From positions 67,642,627 through 67,706,626 of the forward strand of contig NC_077223.1 of assembly GCF_024763615.1 (NCBI RefSeq): DNA of 64,000 nt, given 5' to 3'. Source of the stretch: Phlebotomus papatasi. Its lineage: Eukaryota > Arthropoda > Insecta > Diptera > Psychodidae. The position numbers were made by a program, and so were the translations under genes. Below the pieces are notes generated by a model. That model worked only from the letters and a program-made list of their open reading frames with translations. It searched no databases and was not told the DNA's origin. This document shows, piece by piece, positions 24,350 to 36,200 of the stretch. The first letter of the stretch is position 1; every line of letters begins with the position of its first letter.

Positions 24350-25599
24350 ATATAGAATATATTGTATTGTGATTTCAAACATTATTTGTAAAAAAAAATG
24401 ATTTAAGTTCTAACCACACAAAACTCGTAGAAAAGGATTCCTAGAAAGAACTAAATTAATGGTTTTTTGTGATTTTTTTTAAATTAAAGTTACAAAAAGA
24501 AGTCATGAAGCTGGATAAGTTTAGGCATTCTGGTAGTCGTTACCCCTTAAGAAACCAGTGTAAAAACAACTCTTTCACTGATTAATTTTAATTAAGTGTT
24601 TTATGAAGTATTAATTTCTTGTCACTCTAAAAGTGTTAATTCAAGCCTCATGCTGCAATAAAGTATGTAAATCCAATATTCAAATAACTCAAAAAGTATA
24701 ATGGGTATAACTAAATCAATTCTCAATACCGATTCAAAATTGGAGGTTGAATCACATGGAATGTTGGTAATAATAAGTACAGAGTCGCGCCATGATTACG
24801 TAATAATCTTAGACATGAAATTGAGTGTTACCTATTTATGACCAAATTATTACCACATGTAAATACAGTAGTTTCCCTATAGTTCATATTTGGTTCCAGA
24901 TTTGACACTTGGGTCGCACATAGTCCATGTCATTTTTTAAAATTATCTACGACTTTTAGTATTGAAATTGCTCGACGGCTTCCACTTTCTTTCCGATTGT
25001 GATACTTGTCTTCGCTCTCTTCATTATCGATCACAATTATCACAACTACTCAATAAAGTTTTCCAAAAATATTGAAATAATTATGACAACATTGCATATC
25101 GCGTACTAAAAAAACATAACTTAAAATCAGTGTTTTGAAATCAACGGTCGATAAATTGTGGACTATAGAGCGATGGCCTATAGCGGCGCTCTACTGTAAC
25201 CTTATTTCATCACGTAACAATGAGGTAAATTTTTGGTAATGACATTGTAAATCTATATATAATGATGATGGTGCATTTAAGAAAAGAAACTCAACTAATT
25301 AAGCTAGAAGAGGTCAGTAGTCTAATAAGAACGTTCTTTTAAGGTACTCACGCGACGTTTGTGTTTGGTGTTATAACAATCACAATTAAGTGTAGCTAGC
25401 AACACTCACTCTTAAGCGTAGTAAATTTTAACTCAAAACTGAAGAACTTTTGTGATTTCTTTTGACGATTTTTTTTTATTAATTCCTTTCAATTTTACAC
25501 ACCTTTTTCGCATTGATTAAGTTGCTAAAGGCTTTAAATTCTAATTTGGAAATTTTTCAAGCACTCCTTTGCTGTAAAATCACTGGCAATCAAACAATT
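24350..25599. other. AT-rich intergenic stretch
   Basis: No gene, RNA or repeat recognised. Confidence 0.45.
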
Positions 25600-28050
25600 T
25601 GTTTCCTATATTCACCTCACGGCAATTTGTAAATTAAATTTCCCCCTTCTTGGACGCATCCGCTTCAGGATTAGGGCCTTCTTGAACAAACAAAAAAGAC
25701 CCATCGAAGACAAGAGGTCCATTTAAATTTTAACTATAAAGATTTGTGCTCGTTTTTCTTCTTCAACTTCTCTCACACTCTGGCAGAGGGAATAGAAAAG
25801 AAAGAGAGAAACATTTAAATGGTGTTAAGTAAGTTTGAAATATTGTGTGATTTTTTCCTCTGCATCAATCTGCTGTTGGCTTTTGATGCGTTTTTGGGAA
25901 GGGGGAAATTTGTGAGGGAGAGTCAATTTCCGTTTCGACCATTTAATCATTCGACAATATGCTGCACAGTTATAGGAGACGGAATCAAAAAACCATTGTT
26001 TAATTGAATTAATTGAATATCAATGATGTATGTGGACAAAAAAAGAAGGCAATGGGAATGCCGTAGAAGTCGCAGGAAGTTGGAAAAAAAACGGTTTTTT
26101 TGTATTCGTATGATCACTTGAAGATCACCCAGAGAGATCAGGCAGAAAAATTGTCATCAGTTGATGGAAATTTTGGCGGGTTTTGGGGCACAAATTGCTA
26201 ATTTATGTGAAAAAGGCGCCAATGATCGACCAAAAAAGTGAGAAAAAGTGTGTAGATCTCTCTTCCATGATCACTTGGGTATGATCATGTGGGTGGAATC
26301 TGTTGGATATAGAGGAGTCACCAGTGCTATAGAAATTTCGATGTGACGACTCCATCGATCTTGGGTACAAATTCGAGGGTCTTTTGGCTCTCCCAAGTCA
26401 ACAAATTTCTTCAAGGTTCCCCGCGCACATTTAACGATCAGTTCGCGATCACTTGTTTGCAAAAAAAAATATATTCGCAGAAAAAAAGCATACAAGAAGA
26501 AATTATCATGGGGTTGGTAAGAACAGGATGATGTTAAGATTGAGGCGTGTTCTGGGCAAAGAAATTCTCAGGAATTATATCATCGTGCGATCACCGAAGA
26601 TCGCGCAGACTTGGGGAACATAGAGGGAAGACGCGAGGGAGGCCTAAAGAGCAAAAAGAGCTAAAAAAGCAAGATCAGAAAATAGAAGAATGACAAAAAC
26701 ACACAAGACACACACTGGAAATACCAGATTTGTGGACAATATCCATAATTTTTGTCCATTGAGCCACGATCGCGACTCGATCGCGCTTTTTTTTTGATAT
26801 GTGATGGTGATCTTCTGGCAGAAGAGTGCTTGACAAAAATCTCTCAATGGCTAAATTTTGCAGCACAATAGTCCTTCAGTGAGAAGATCATCAATTAAGT
26901 GCAGAAATATTTGATTTTCAGGTGTGATCTTGGTGATGATCTTCGATGATCATCCCACTTCTGAAAAATTTCACTTTCAGTCTTCCACTTTGGGTGGAAG
27001 GCACAAAAAAAAAGAGACGAATTGTAAGTGGGGCCTGAGCCAAAATGTGCAGTCACAAGAAATTACATCACAAACTCTCTTCCAAATGGTATTCTGGTGC
27101 GCGCCAGAAGAAGGCAAATACACTCACAGCATTAGGATTTTTTTTTAAACTATGTCTTGTACTCCTCCTCCTCTCGATCGTCTCGGCTTATTTGAATTTT
27201 TGCTGCGAGAAGAAAAATTACGTCAATTTGATTGGGCTGGTAACATTCTCCAACATTGTGGTCCACACATGAAGTATTGGGACCAGTCAGAAGTGCAGTC
27301 TCCGGACGTTTTTTTTTGTATTATAGAAATTCCACCACACACAAGATCACAGAGAACAATTTTTTTTTGGCGGGCTCGCGGAGGGGGAAGGAGGAAGCCT
27401 ATGGGGCCTTTAATCACCACTTCTCACGACTTTTTCTCACCCACAATCCACTCGCGATCGAGGTTCCAAGTCAACTGAATGGTTGAGAAATCCTCTGACC
27501 GTTTCGCTGGCTTGGCGCACAGTGCTTATGGTTTGGCACGAGGTGGGAGAGAGACGCGCGCGCGAGGCCTGGAAAAACTCCATTCACAGCCCACATTTGA
27601 AGCCAACGTCTCACTCGCGCCCATTTGTCCATCGCACAAGAGAATTAACTTTAACATTTTGCCTGGCTCGCTTTTTTTTCCCAACTTTGCCTCAAGTGTC
27701 TCCTCTCTCGCGCGAAACTCGCCTTTTTCTGCAGCTAATACCAAGCAGAGAACCCATGCACCTCTATTGTGAATCACCGTCGATCGCCGTCGAAGGTGCC
27801 AACACAAACCCATGCACCTCCCGCCTCCACTTCCCCCTACTATCAAACACTCAGGCTAGATTGTGGAAGTCAATTGGGAAGATAGAGAGATGAGCTAGTG
27901 ATAAGGAATCAGCTTTAATTTCTCACACTGTACAAGAGTAAGGCAATCAGGGAATATACAGATGGGACGATCGTGCTAGAACTATCAATCAGGAACTCGG
28001 CTGAAAAGATATGAGAAGAACACGCGAATTAGTCACTTGAAATTGCACCA
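25600..28050. promoter_or_regulatory. GC-richer, GATC-dense block (candidate promoter/enhancer)
   Basis: About 20 GATC tetramers fall between 26100 and 26960, many as TGATCAC or CGATCG, against about three expected by chance. CG-containing words and CTCTC runs are common to about 27850. Several overlapping open frames of 65-135 codons exist on both strands but none matches a known family. It lies upstream of form3 and downstream of the Dpr-like Ig2 exon; a role for either is inference. Confidence 0.35.
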
Positions 28051-28210
28051 AATAATCACGGAAAGGTCACGCAAAGATCATTAAAGATATTGGTAGAAAT
28101 TGATCAAATACTATTTATGACAAAAATAAGGTAAATTATATTAATTTGACCCATATAGTTTGTGAAGTCCTTAAAAAAATAATTTTACAAAATTTCCGAA
28201 AAATTTTCAA

Positions 28211-28300
28211 AAATATTTAATACCTAACTAGGAAAAATAAGAGAAAATTCACATTATTCGAAGGCATGAACGTTCGAAGGGAGAGTACTTTTCCCTATAG
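28211..28300. mobile_element. half copy of the TAGGGGAAAG MITE
   Basis: Carries only the right half (CGAAGGCATGAACGTTCGAA to TTTTCCCTA), just before a full copy at 28379. Confidence 0.65.
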
Positions 28301-28378
28301 ATTTTTACGATTAAGAACACTCAATGTTAAAATGTTCTTTAGATAGAAGACTTATTCAAGATTATTCATTAAAAAAAG

Positions 28379-28597
28379 TAGGGGAAAGTACTCTCCCTTC
28401 GAACGTTCATGCCTTCGAATATTGTGAATTTTCTTTTACTTTTCCTGAAAGACTTACACAGTTTTATTGAATATTAGTTAGCTGATTATCAATTATTGAT
28501 AATTATGTGATAATCATTCGTAAGTCTCTTAGGAAAAGTAAAAGAAATTCTCATAATTCGAAGGCATGAACGTTCGAAGATAGAGTACTTTTCCCTA
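28379..28597. mobile_element. 219-bp TAGGGGAAAG MITE, copy 1
   Basis: Ends TAGGGGAAAGTACTCTCCCT and GTACTTTTCCCTA; the inverted arms (CTTCGAACGTTCATGCCTTC) are about 60 bp long. Confidence 0.85.
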
Positions 28598-28694
28598 ATT
28601 GTTATTTTACAATCCTTGTTTCATATTTTAATTAAGTTTTGTAAAAATATTGTACTAAAATTTGAAAAATTAAACTAAAAAAATTTCTGAATAT

Positions 28695-29675
28695 TAGGGT
28701 GGGATCACCACTTCTCGCCAGTAGTGTCCCACTTTTCACCACTCATATTGAAATCGCTATTTTTCGCGATTTATGAAATAAATGAGCCGCAAAGTTACTT
28801 ATATTTTTACTGCTGCTACGTATAGAGTCGAAAAATAGTAACTATTCGTTTTGAATTTACAATTTTCATCACTTTTTAGAGCAATATTTTAAGCAAATGC
28901 ATCAAATCTAATATTTCTTGCCCGATATGCTAAGTGTCATCAAATTTTCATCAAGCAGAATATACCTTTTTGGATAAATAATTTGTCTATTGAATATTTA
29001 ATTACACTTGTGGAATAGATAAAATTTGTATTTAGTTAATTAATATTTCATTTTATATTATATTTATATAAATTATATATATTTATATATATATATAAAA
29101 TATTATATATAAAAATATTTATATATTTATATAAAAATGAGGCATGGCGAAAAGTGGTAATATTTTGGAATGATTTTACCGCCTATCGCCATCTGTTTTC
29201 AATAGGCGACGCTAACTTCACTTCATAGATTCTCAGTTGTCATATCTGGATTGTTTACTTTATGCAATAGTCCAATAGTTTGATTTCTCAAATAAAAGCG
29301 AAGAAAAATCCTTCAAATTCAGTAATAATAGATTGATCATGAGGAAAGAGAAATACTGAATGTATTCTTTGCATATTATTGCCCAAAATAATTGAGTTTG
29401 AACCTTTCCAAATGGGTGGCGAGAATTGGTTACAGAACTGGCGAAAACTGGTAAAAAGTGGTGGCGAAGTGGTTGTTTTTGCATTGTTAATAAAAATCAG
29501 TTTTTTAAGTAGTCCAGAGTTAAATTGGAGGACTATTGTTTTCACGAATCTGCAACCAATACATTTAAGTAACTTTGTGTCAAATTTGAGTTATCTTGTA
29601 ATAAGGGTTCAGAAGTTATAATAAAATTAATTCCCGTTTTTCCTAAACATGGCGATAAGTGGTTACTCCACCCTA
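28695..29675. mobile_element. TA-flanked inverted-repeat element, 0.98 kb
   Basis: TAGGGTGGGATCACCACTTC at the left and AAGTGGTTACTCCACCCTA at the right. A run of TATATA/TTTATATA fills 29040-29140. No transposase seen. Confidence 0.75.
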
Positions 29676-29821
29676 TGCTAATTTTCTGTATCAAGATTGA
29701 TTTTTCTGTCCTAAGTGCTAAGGCAATTCAATGAGAATTTATAATTATTAGAATTAGAAGCTCATTTCAAAATTGAGTATTTAAGCATTTAAGGTTGAAG
29801 AGGCCATTCCTTGTTATGATT

Positions 29822-30257
29822 TAGGGGAACGATATCGAACTCCGGCATTGTTGCATATAAAACCAAAATCTTTTACGTTTGAAATGTACTTTTTTGTAAT
29901 ACGAATTGAAATTTTTTTCTTACTACATTTTCAGAAGTGTTGTTCGGAATCTTGTAGATCGTTTATCGTTTTTATCTTTAAAATTGTTCTTAATACATTT
30001 TAAAATTGATAAAAATATAGGCATTGCTTTGGGTAATATTTCAACCACCCTGATTTACGTTGCGTCTCTCCTTTTCGTAACTCATCTAAGGTCTTTTCCA
30101 CCTTATCTTGTTCGTAGAAGCGACACCTTTTCTTTGTTTTGCATTATATACAACCTCTAATGAAGAATGAGAAAACTAAGAATTTATACAATTATAAAAA
30201 AAAACAAAAAAAGTGGTCGGAATTGCAAGCTGCCAGAAATCTGGTACAGTTCCCCTA
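29822..30257. mobile_element. TA-flanked GGGG-ended element, about 436 bp
   Basis: TAGGGGAACGATATCGAACT at the left and TCTGGTACAGTTCCCCTA at the right. No ORF of note. Confidence 0.65.
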
Positions 30258-30760
30258 CAGCTCAGAACTAATAGTATTGATAGACTTTATTTATTTATTT
30301 ATTTTTTTTTGAAAATCTACAGAGTTACCGAAATTCATCAATAGAATTGCTTCCGAAAAGGTTTTTCTCTAGAATTTTTATCTCTTAGCTTTAAGTTTCG
30401 GATACTTCTCGAAAATGCGCGACTTCAGTGCCATTAGTGGCAATCTGTTACATTTTGATAGTCCCTAAAAGTTATAAAGCAAAACAATTTTTTTGGACTT
30501 AAAAAGGAAACAATAGACCGATGAGCTTTTTGAGAATATTAATTTTTCATCTATATAAGGTATTTTTTACAACTCCTTATTTTTGTTTTTTTTTTCAATA
30601 AATATATTGTTCGAACTTTACATAGAATTACCAAAAATTGCTGTTCTTTAAATAGTTTTTCACCCCTTAAAAATATCTATGTATTCCATGTGAAATTTTC
30701 GATTATTACCCGCTCTGGACAACTTTTGTTTGACTTGTAACTATTTTATAAGGGTCCCGG
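30258..30760. other. AT-rich intergenic stretch
   Basis: Nothing recognised. Confidence 0.45.
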
Positions 30761-30850
30761 TCAAAATCCCGAAAGCCAAAATCCCGAACGCCAAAATTCC
30801 GAAAGCCAAAATCCCGAATGGGTTAAAATCTCGAAAGCCAAAATTTCGAA
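30761..30850. repeat. short tandem repeat, about 16-bp unit
   Basis: AAAATCCCGAAAGCC is repeated about five times with small changes (AACGCC, AATTCC, AATCTC). Confidence 0.85.
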
Positions 30851-30924
30851 TTTTTAAAATTGTTATAGCTCTGTAACAGCTCTGTAACAATTGCAGTTTA
30901 GAGAAAAATTGAGATTCAACTAAA

Positions 30925-31325
30925 TCAGGGATGTACAAAAACCGTTTGAAACCGAATAAAAGTCAAAATAAGTTTGTTCAGGTAGCGTTTTGACCATTGA
31001 AATACAAGTTTTATTTTACGCTTGTTCGATTTCAAACGATTCTTTTACACCTTTGAACTAAATAAATTCACACAAAACAGCGGTCTTAATTTAAAATAAT
31101 TCTAAAGTCACAATTTATAAATTAGGTAAAATCTGACATTTATTTATTTCTTTAATTAATGTGTGGTCGATTATACCATAAATACAGATGTGTGCATGAA
31201 CCATTTATAAAACCGAACAAACGTCAAATGAAACTTGTACGTCAATGGTCAAAATGCTATCTGAACAAACTTATCTTGACGTTTATTCGTTATCAACGGT
31301 TCCTACGGTTCCTACACCGCCCTGT
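30925..31325. mobile_element. two short diverged relatives of the hAT MITE
   Basis: About 30925-31055 (TGTACAAAAACCGTTTGAAA to TTCTTTTACACCTTTGA) and 31183-31325 (TGTGCATGAACCATTTATAA to GGTTCCTACACCG) resemble the ends of the element at 23842, with truncated interiors. Confidence 0.55.
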
Positions 31326-31376
31326 CATATTATGTCAAATAACTTTGTTTTTTTAAACTAATCATCCATTTAAGCT

Positions 31377-31595
31377 TAGGGGAAAGTGCTCTCCCTTCGA
31401 ACGTTCATGCCTTCGAATAATGTGAATATTTTTTTAGTTTTCCTAAGAAACTTACACATTTCTATTAAATATTTGTTGGCTTATCATAAATTGTTGATAA
31501 TTCTGTGATAATTTAATGTAAATTTATTATGAAAAACAAAAGAATTTCACATTATTTGAAGACATGAACGTTCGAAGGGAGAGCACTTTCCCCTA
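31377..31595. mobile_element. 219-bp TAGGGGAAAG MITE, copy 2
   Basis: TAGGGGAAAGTGCTCTCCCT at the left and GAGCACTTTCCCCTA at the right; same length and arm sequence as copy 1. Confidence 0.87.
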
Positions 31596-31750
31596 TCCAT
31601 TTAAAGTTTAAACTCCTTAAATTTGAAAACATTAACAATTAAATATTTTTTGAATCTCCACGTTCCCTGATTAGCTTCAATTTCTAAACCTTCAAAACTT
31701 CTCCCAATCAGAGAACAGAATGCAGCCAAAATATTTTATGGGATTAACCC

Positions 31751-32194
31751 TTAACCCTTTAACGACGAGACACTTTTTACGGACAGAAAATCAACAATAA
31801 AAATTAAACTGAGAAACATAATCAATGCTAAGTCTTACATCTAACCTTGGAAAATCCAACAGAGTCTGATTCGGTGTATTTTGTGCTTCTATGAACGATA
31901 GGGACAAAAATAGTCCAAAAATGTAAGTAATTTTTCTGACAATACCAATGAATAATATATTTTTTTAAACAAATAAAACCAATTATGAATTTGAGAATTT
32001 AAAAATTTGCCATTTTTGAGCTTAAATATTTACTACATAGCAAATACCTAGAGACTTGCAAAAAATATTCTAGATTCCTTCAACCTTCTACTTTACAATT
32101 ATATACAGACATAAGAAAAAAATAACTTTAGGTAGTCAGGAGAAATTATTTTCTTTATGGGACACCGGTGTTCAAATCGTCCTTAAAGGGTTAA
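31751..32194. mobile_element. long TTAA MITE, copy 1
   Basis: TTAACCCTTTAACGACGAGA at the left and TCGTCCTTAAAGGGTTAA at the right. The TTAA-CCC..GGG-TTAA form matches piggyBac-type ends (established); lack of a transposase makes it non-autonomous. Family copies are at 52973 and 62640. Confidence 0.85.
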
Positions 32195-32328
32195 GGACGA
32201 ATGGGACACCGGTGTCCCAAAAAAAAAACTAATTTTTGGCTTATTTAGGGGATAAAATAACCTTCTATAGTCAAAAAATTGTTTCTGTTTTTGGGACACC
32301 GGTGTCCCACTCGTCCTTAAAGGGTTAA
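32191..32328. mobile_element. short TTAA palindromic MITE chained to its neighbour
   Basis: Shares TTAA 32191-32194 with the preceding element. Each end carries the 16-bp palindrome GGGACACCGGTGTCCC. Ends in TCGTCCTTAAAGGGTTAA. Confidence 0.82.
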
Positions 32329-32881
32329 ATTTATTATGACACGTAAATAATGTCTTAGAGAAAATATATAAGTGAAATGTGAGGTTTAAATCCTCAGTCT
32401 CTGCATGATTTAATTAATTTTTTCTTAGATGGAAATTCATCCTCAATGTTAAATGAAGAAAACTTTCTGTATTATTTTTAATGTCGTTAGTAATCAAGAG
32501 GTTTTATGTAACTTTAATCATATGCAGCTCTTTCCAATAAACAGCAACATTATAGAACTGATTTATTTGTCCTGGGCGTGGTTGAAAATTAATATCGATC
32601 TCAGATAAGATGTCGTTAATGATTAACTTAATTACTTTACCATTTAATGTCAATTTTTACATTGCTAGCGGATTTATTGAGGCAATATTAAAACTTATAT
32701 TGCTCACCACTTGTTTTTTCTACTTATTTGATCAATTTCTTACTTTTAATTAATTTTTTGTTTTATTTTTTTAATCACCTTCATTGAAAATTATTTACTA
32801 AAACTGAAGAAATCTTTGAGAGTGTCCCAAAAAGCTTTGGAGCTTTTGGGAATTTGGGGAAAAGGGAAGGGTTTCCAGTAC

Positions 32882-33226
32882 CTTTTCCTTCATCGATGAG
32901 GAGCATCACAGTGTCCGTTCCTGATCCTGGAATCGAGCAGGAGTACGCTCCATTGTCCTCTGTGTCTGAGGCGATGAGAGTTAGTCTGCTGACTACATTG
33001 TGGGGCTTCCACTCTGTATAGACACTAACTCCACCCCGAGGGCTTTCGTGCTTCTCCACAGGACGCCCATCCTTGAGCCATGTCACGCGTCCACCTTCGG
33101 AACCATTGAGTCTATGTACAGCAGAGCAGTGGAAGGTCACCACGGAGCCCACTTTGACCACCTCCTCACGGGGCCCAGAAATTTGGGTCGTGACATAGGG
33201 CGAGTCCGCCATTTCGGCCTCCGGGG
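32882..33226 (-). CDS. Dpr-like Ig2 exon
   Basis: A 345-nt exon after acceptor TTGTTTTTCAG, phase 1 in. It encodes PEAEMADSPYVTTQISGP, then an Ig domain (VTFHCSAV, VTWLKDG, DNGAYSCSIP). A GTACTG donor at 32881 is the likely end; read-through reaches a stop at about 32781 after 33 more residues. Confidence 0.85.
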
Positions 33227-36200
33227 CTGAAAAACAATCCCACAGTGAGAAATCTTCACACTTCCCTCCTCCAAAGCATATAAATCACTTTGCAACACGA
33301 ACAATTAAATCAATTGGTATAAATTCATTTGCAGTCCCTCTCTCTGGATGATATATTTAATAGTTTAAAAAAAAATTGTGAGACATCAACATGAAATATT
33401 CAATGTCCGACTGATTATTCAAATAAATCCATCGTGATTAATATCGTGGCGAAAAGAGATGCTGCTTCATTGGCTCTCTAAGCTGATTAATTAACACCAC
33501 GAACACGTTTGTTGATATAAATTAGCTAAAAATCTCGTATATAAAGTAATTTGCTTAAGCTGAAAATCACTAAGAGATTATTTCCGCTCATTTGGAAGCC
33601 GTGATGATATATACGAAAGAAGGGAGATTTGGGTGCATATCATTGATCTACATTAAAAGCTACTACACAAGTTCTTGAGCAAGATTTTGCTGGAAAATAT
33701 TATTATTGAAATTAATGGGGAAAACATACCAATTGACGTGATAATTTTCTCAATGAAAATTGTTCTCCAGATAGATTGATAAAATTGATAGAGATGATTC
33801 TTCTATTATTAATTTTTTCTTGCATCTCTCTGAACAATTATTATACAACATAAATTAATTGGACAGTTGATTGAAGTCTCAGACCAAAACTTAATTTTAA
33901 TCCTCAATCAAATATTTATTAAATATTAGCTAAATCATTTCCTATCAAGAATCTCTAAATAAAAAAAAAACACCTGACTAAAACAAACAACAATTTAATT
34001 GAAAGTGATAATTTCATTTTCAAATTACAGTGAAGCAAAACAAATAAAAAAACGAATGAAGGCAGCACGAAATCTTTGTGATATGCTTTATCGAGCAAAA
34101 ACATCTTTTTTTTTTCAATTTATTAAAAAAAAAAAGATAAAGTGATAAAGCCTAATTCATGTTTATGTTATATTCGTGTGCCATTTTTGTGTCTGAAGAT
34201 ACTTTTCTGAACTAAAAAGAGTAGTATCATACAGTTAATATTTTAACAGAGAATATTTTTGTGCATTATATACTAGAAATTCTCTAAAGTGAAAAAATAT
34301 TTCTACATAACGCAATCATTATTTTTCAAAGTAAAACTTGTACTTTATTGTTGATGTAACTAAAGTAACTTCTGTTTTTTTTCTGAAGTGGTTACTTACG
34401 AAACTACAATCAAAGTATTCTTGTGCTTATGATAAAATATGATCGTGGATTTAATTATCAAAAACCTTTGCGAATTTATGCTCACCGAAGAACCTTAATA
34501 ATTCGAGAACTAAGGACAATTTTAGATAAACGTTTCTTATATTAAGTTCAACATAAAATTCGGTAACTCATAAACAAATATTTTTATAAATATAATGAAA
34601 TAAAATTTTTAGAAAATAAATTTTAAAATACAGTTTCTTTTTTTTACAATTGGTAGAATGATATTTTCTGATTTAAATATGAATATTATATATGAATTAT
34701 TGATTTAAATCTTTAAAAAAAATTAAGAAATCAAATTTATCCAAACTTTCCAAATGTATTAAAACATTAAACTAAAATCTTACAATTGTTTGAATTTCAG
34801 CTAGGTTCAGTTTATCCCATCGGACGGTTACCTTATAGCCCAATAGACTCAGGCTAAGGCTAGTCGTTAAGAATATATAGGGTGGCGGCATTACTTGTGG
34901 CGTATCTTTATTTATGGCTTTTTCGTAAAAAACTTGAACTTTTGTTTTAAAATGATTTTCAAAGATCTTAACTAAAAATCTTTGATTTGTTATGATAGTA
35001 CATCACTTTTTTTGGTTTTCGAAATCATTTTTCTGACACAAATTGCAACGGGGTCATAAGTAAAAACAGGGGTGGAATGATAACTCTTCGATACTATCGA
35101 AACGATTATAGGGGAAACCGGGGTAGAACCACCACCAAATGAAATTTTTCAGTGCGTATAATTTGTACAAAAAATGTTTGTATGAGGCTGATAAATATTT
35201 CAATGAATAATAAGGGAATACCACTGTCCAATACTATGCGTGGCTAATTATACCCCGGTCTCCCCTATCAATAATTCTGAATCAGTTAGATTTAGTGACT
35301 TATTCATTTTTAAAATATTATTGAACCACTTATTACCCCATTCTTAAAAGAATGTGATTCTTCATAAATGTTTATGTTAGCTACAAAAAGTGCAGCTATC
35401 ATTTAATTTTTTCAGAATTGATAGTAGATAGTATTAAAAGAAGTTATTATGTCGCCTCAGTCTAAAAGTAATGCTACCACCCTGGTTTATAAAATTTGCC
35501 GGCAAAGATTTATCCCAAACTTCCATATGCTGAGGGCTTAAAATCATAGACTTGAGGTCCTTTGCAAGAATTTCCTTTATCTAATCTTTTATTTCCAAAA
35601 TTTACTGAATTTGTGGATAACCCTGAGTCTTTGGGCCCTTGCACTTTCTGTGTGAGTTTTAAAGATCAAGGCTCCAATTTACATACCAGATCCTAAAAAC
35701 TAATATTTAATTATCTCTATAATATTGTTTTCTAATTATATTCAGTTAAGATATCTCCTATGAATTTTCTAATGATAGAATTGTGGAACATTTTATTTCA
35801 AAAAAAAACCTAAAGTATACTCACAGAATATTATACCAAATTTAATTTTGGTTATGTGGGATTTTTCCGCAAATTTTATTTATTATTTTCACTGAACAAT
35901 TTTTTTTTAATAAGTCCCCTGGGTCGCCTGTGAGTACCCGGACCTTCTGGGTTCTCTGAAAAGTGTAGGTATGTGTTACCCAAGCTCCCCAAGAAATATA
36001 ATATATACGCTCTCCGAGGTCCGAGCTCTCTGTAGTTTCCCTGAGTGCACCAGATCCCCTGAAAAATGTATGAGTTCTCCGAATTCCTTGGGGTTTCCCT
36101 GAGCCACTCACTGGCTTTCCCAAAAATATATGGATTCTCCGGGTTTCCTGAAGGTTCCCCATCCCCAACTTCACCGAGTTCTCGAAAAATGTATGTGTTC

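Noticed and set aside
26644..26847. Hydrophobic minus-strand frame as the missing Dpr C-terminal exon
   Set aside because: The hydrophobic tail looks suitable, but there is no good acceptor in the needed phase and the rest is unlike Dpr juxtamembrane sequence.
27483..27893. 136-codon plus-strand frame as a gene
   Set aside because: Several frames on both strands are open here because of composition; no domain, no supporting splice sites or poly(A) signal.
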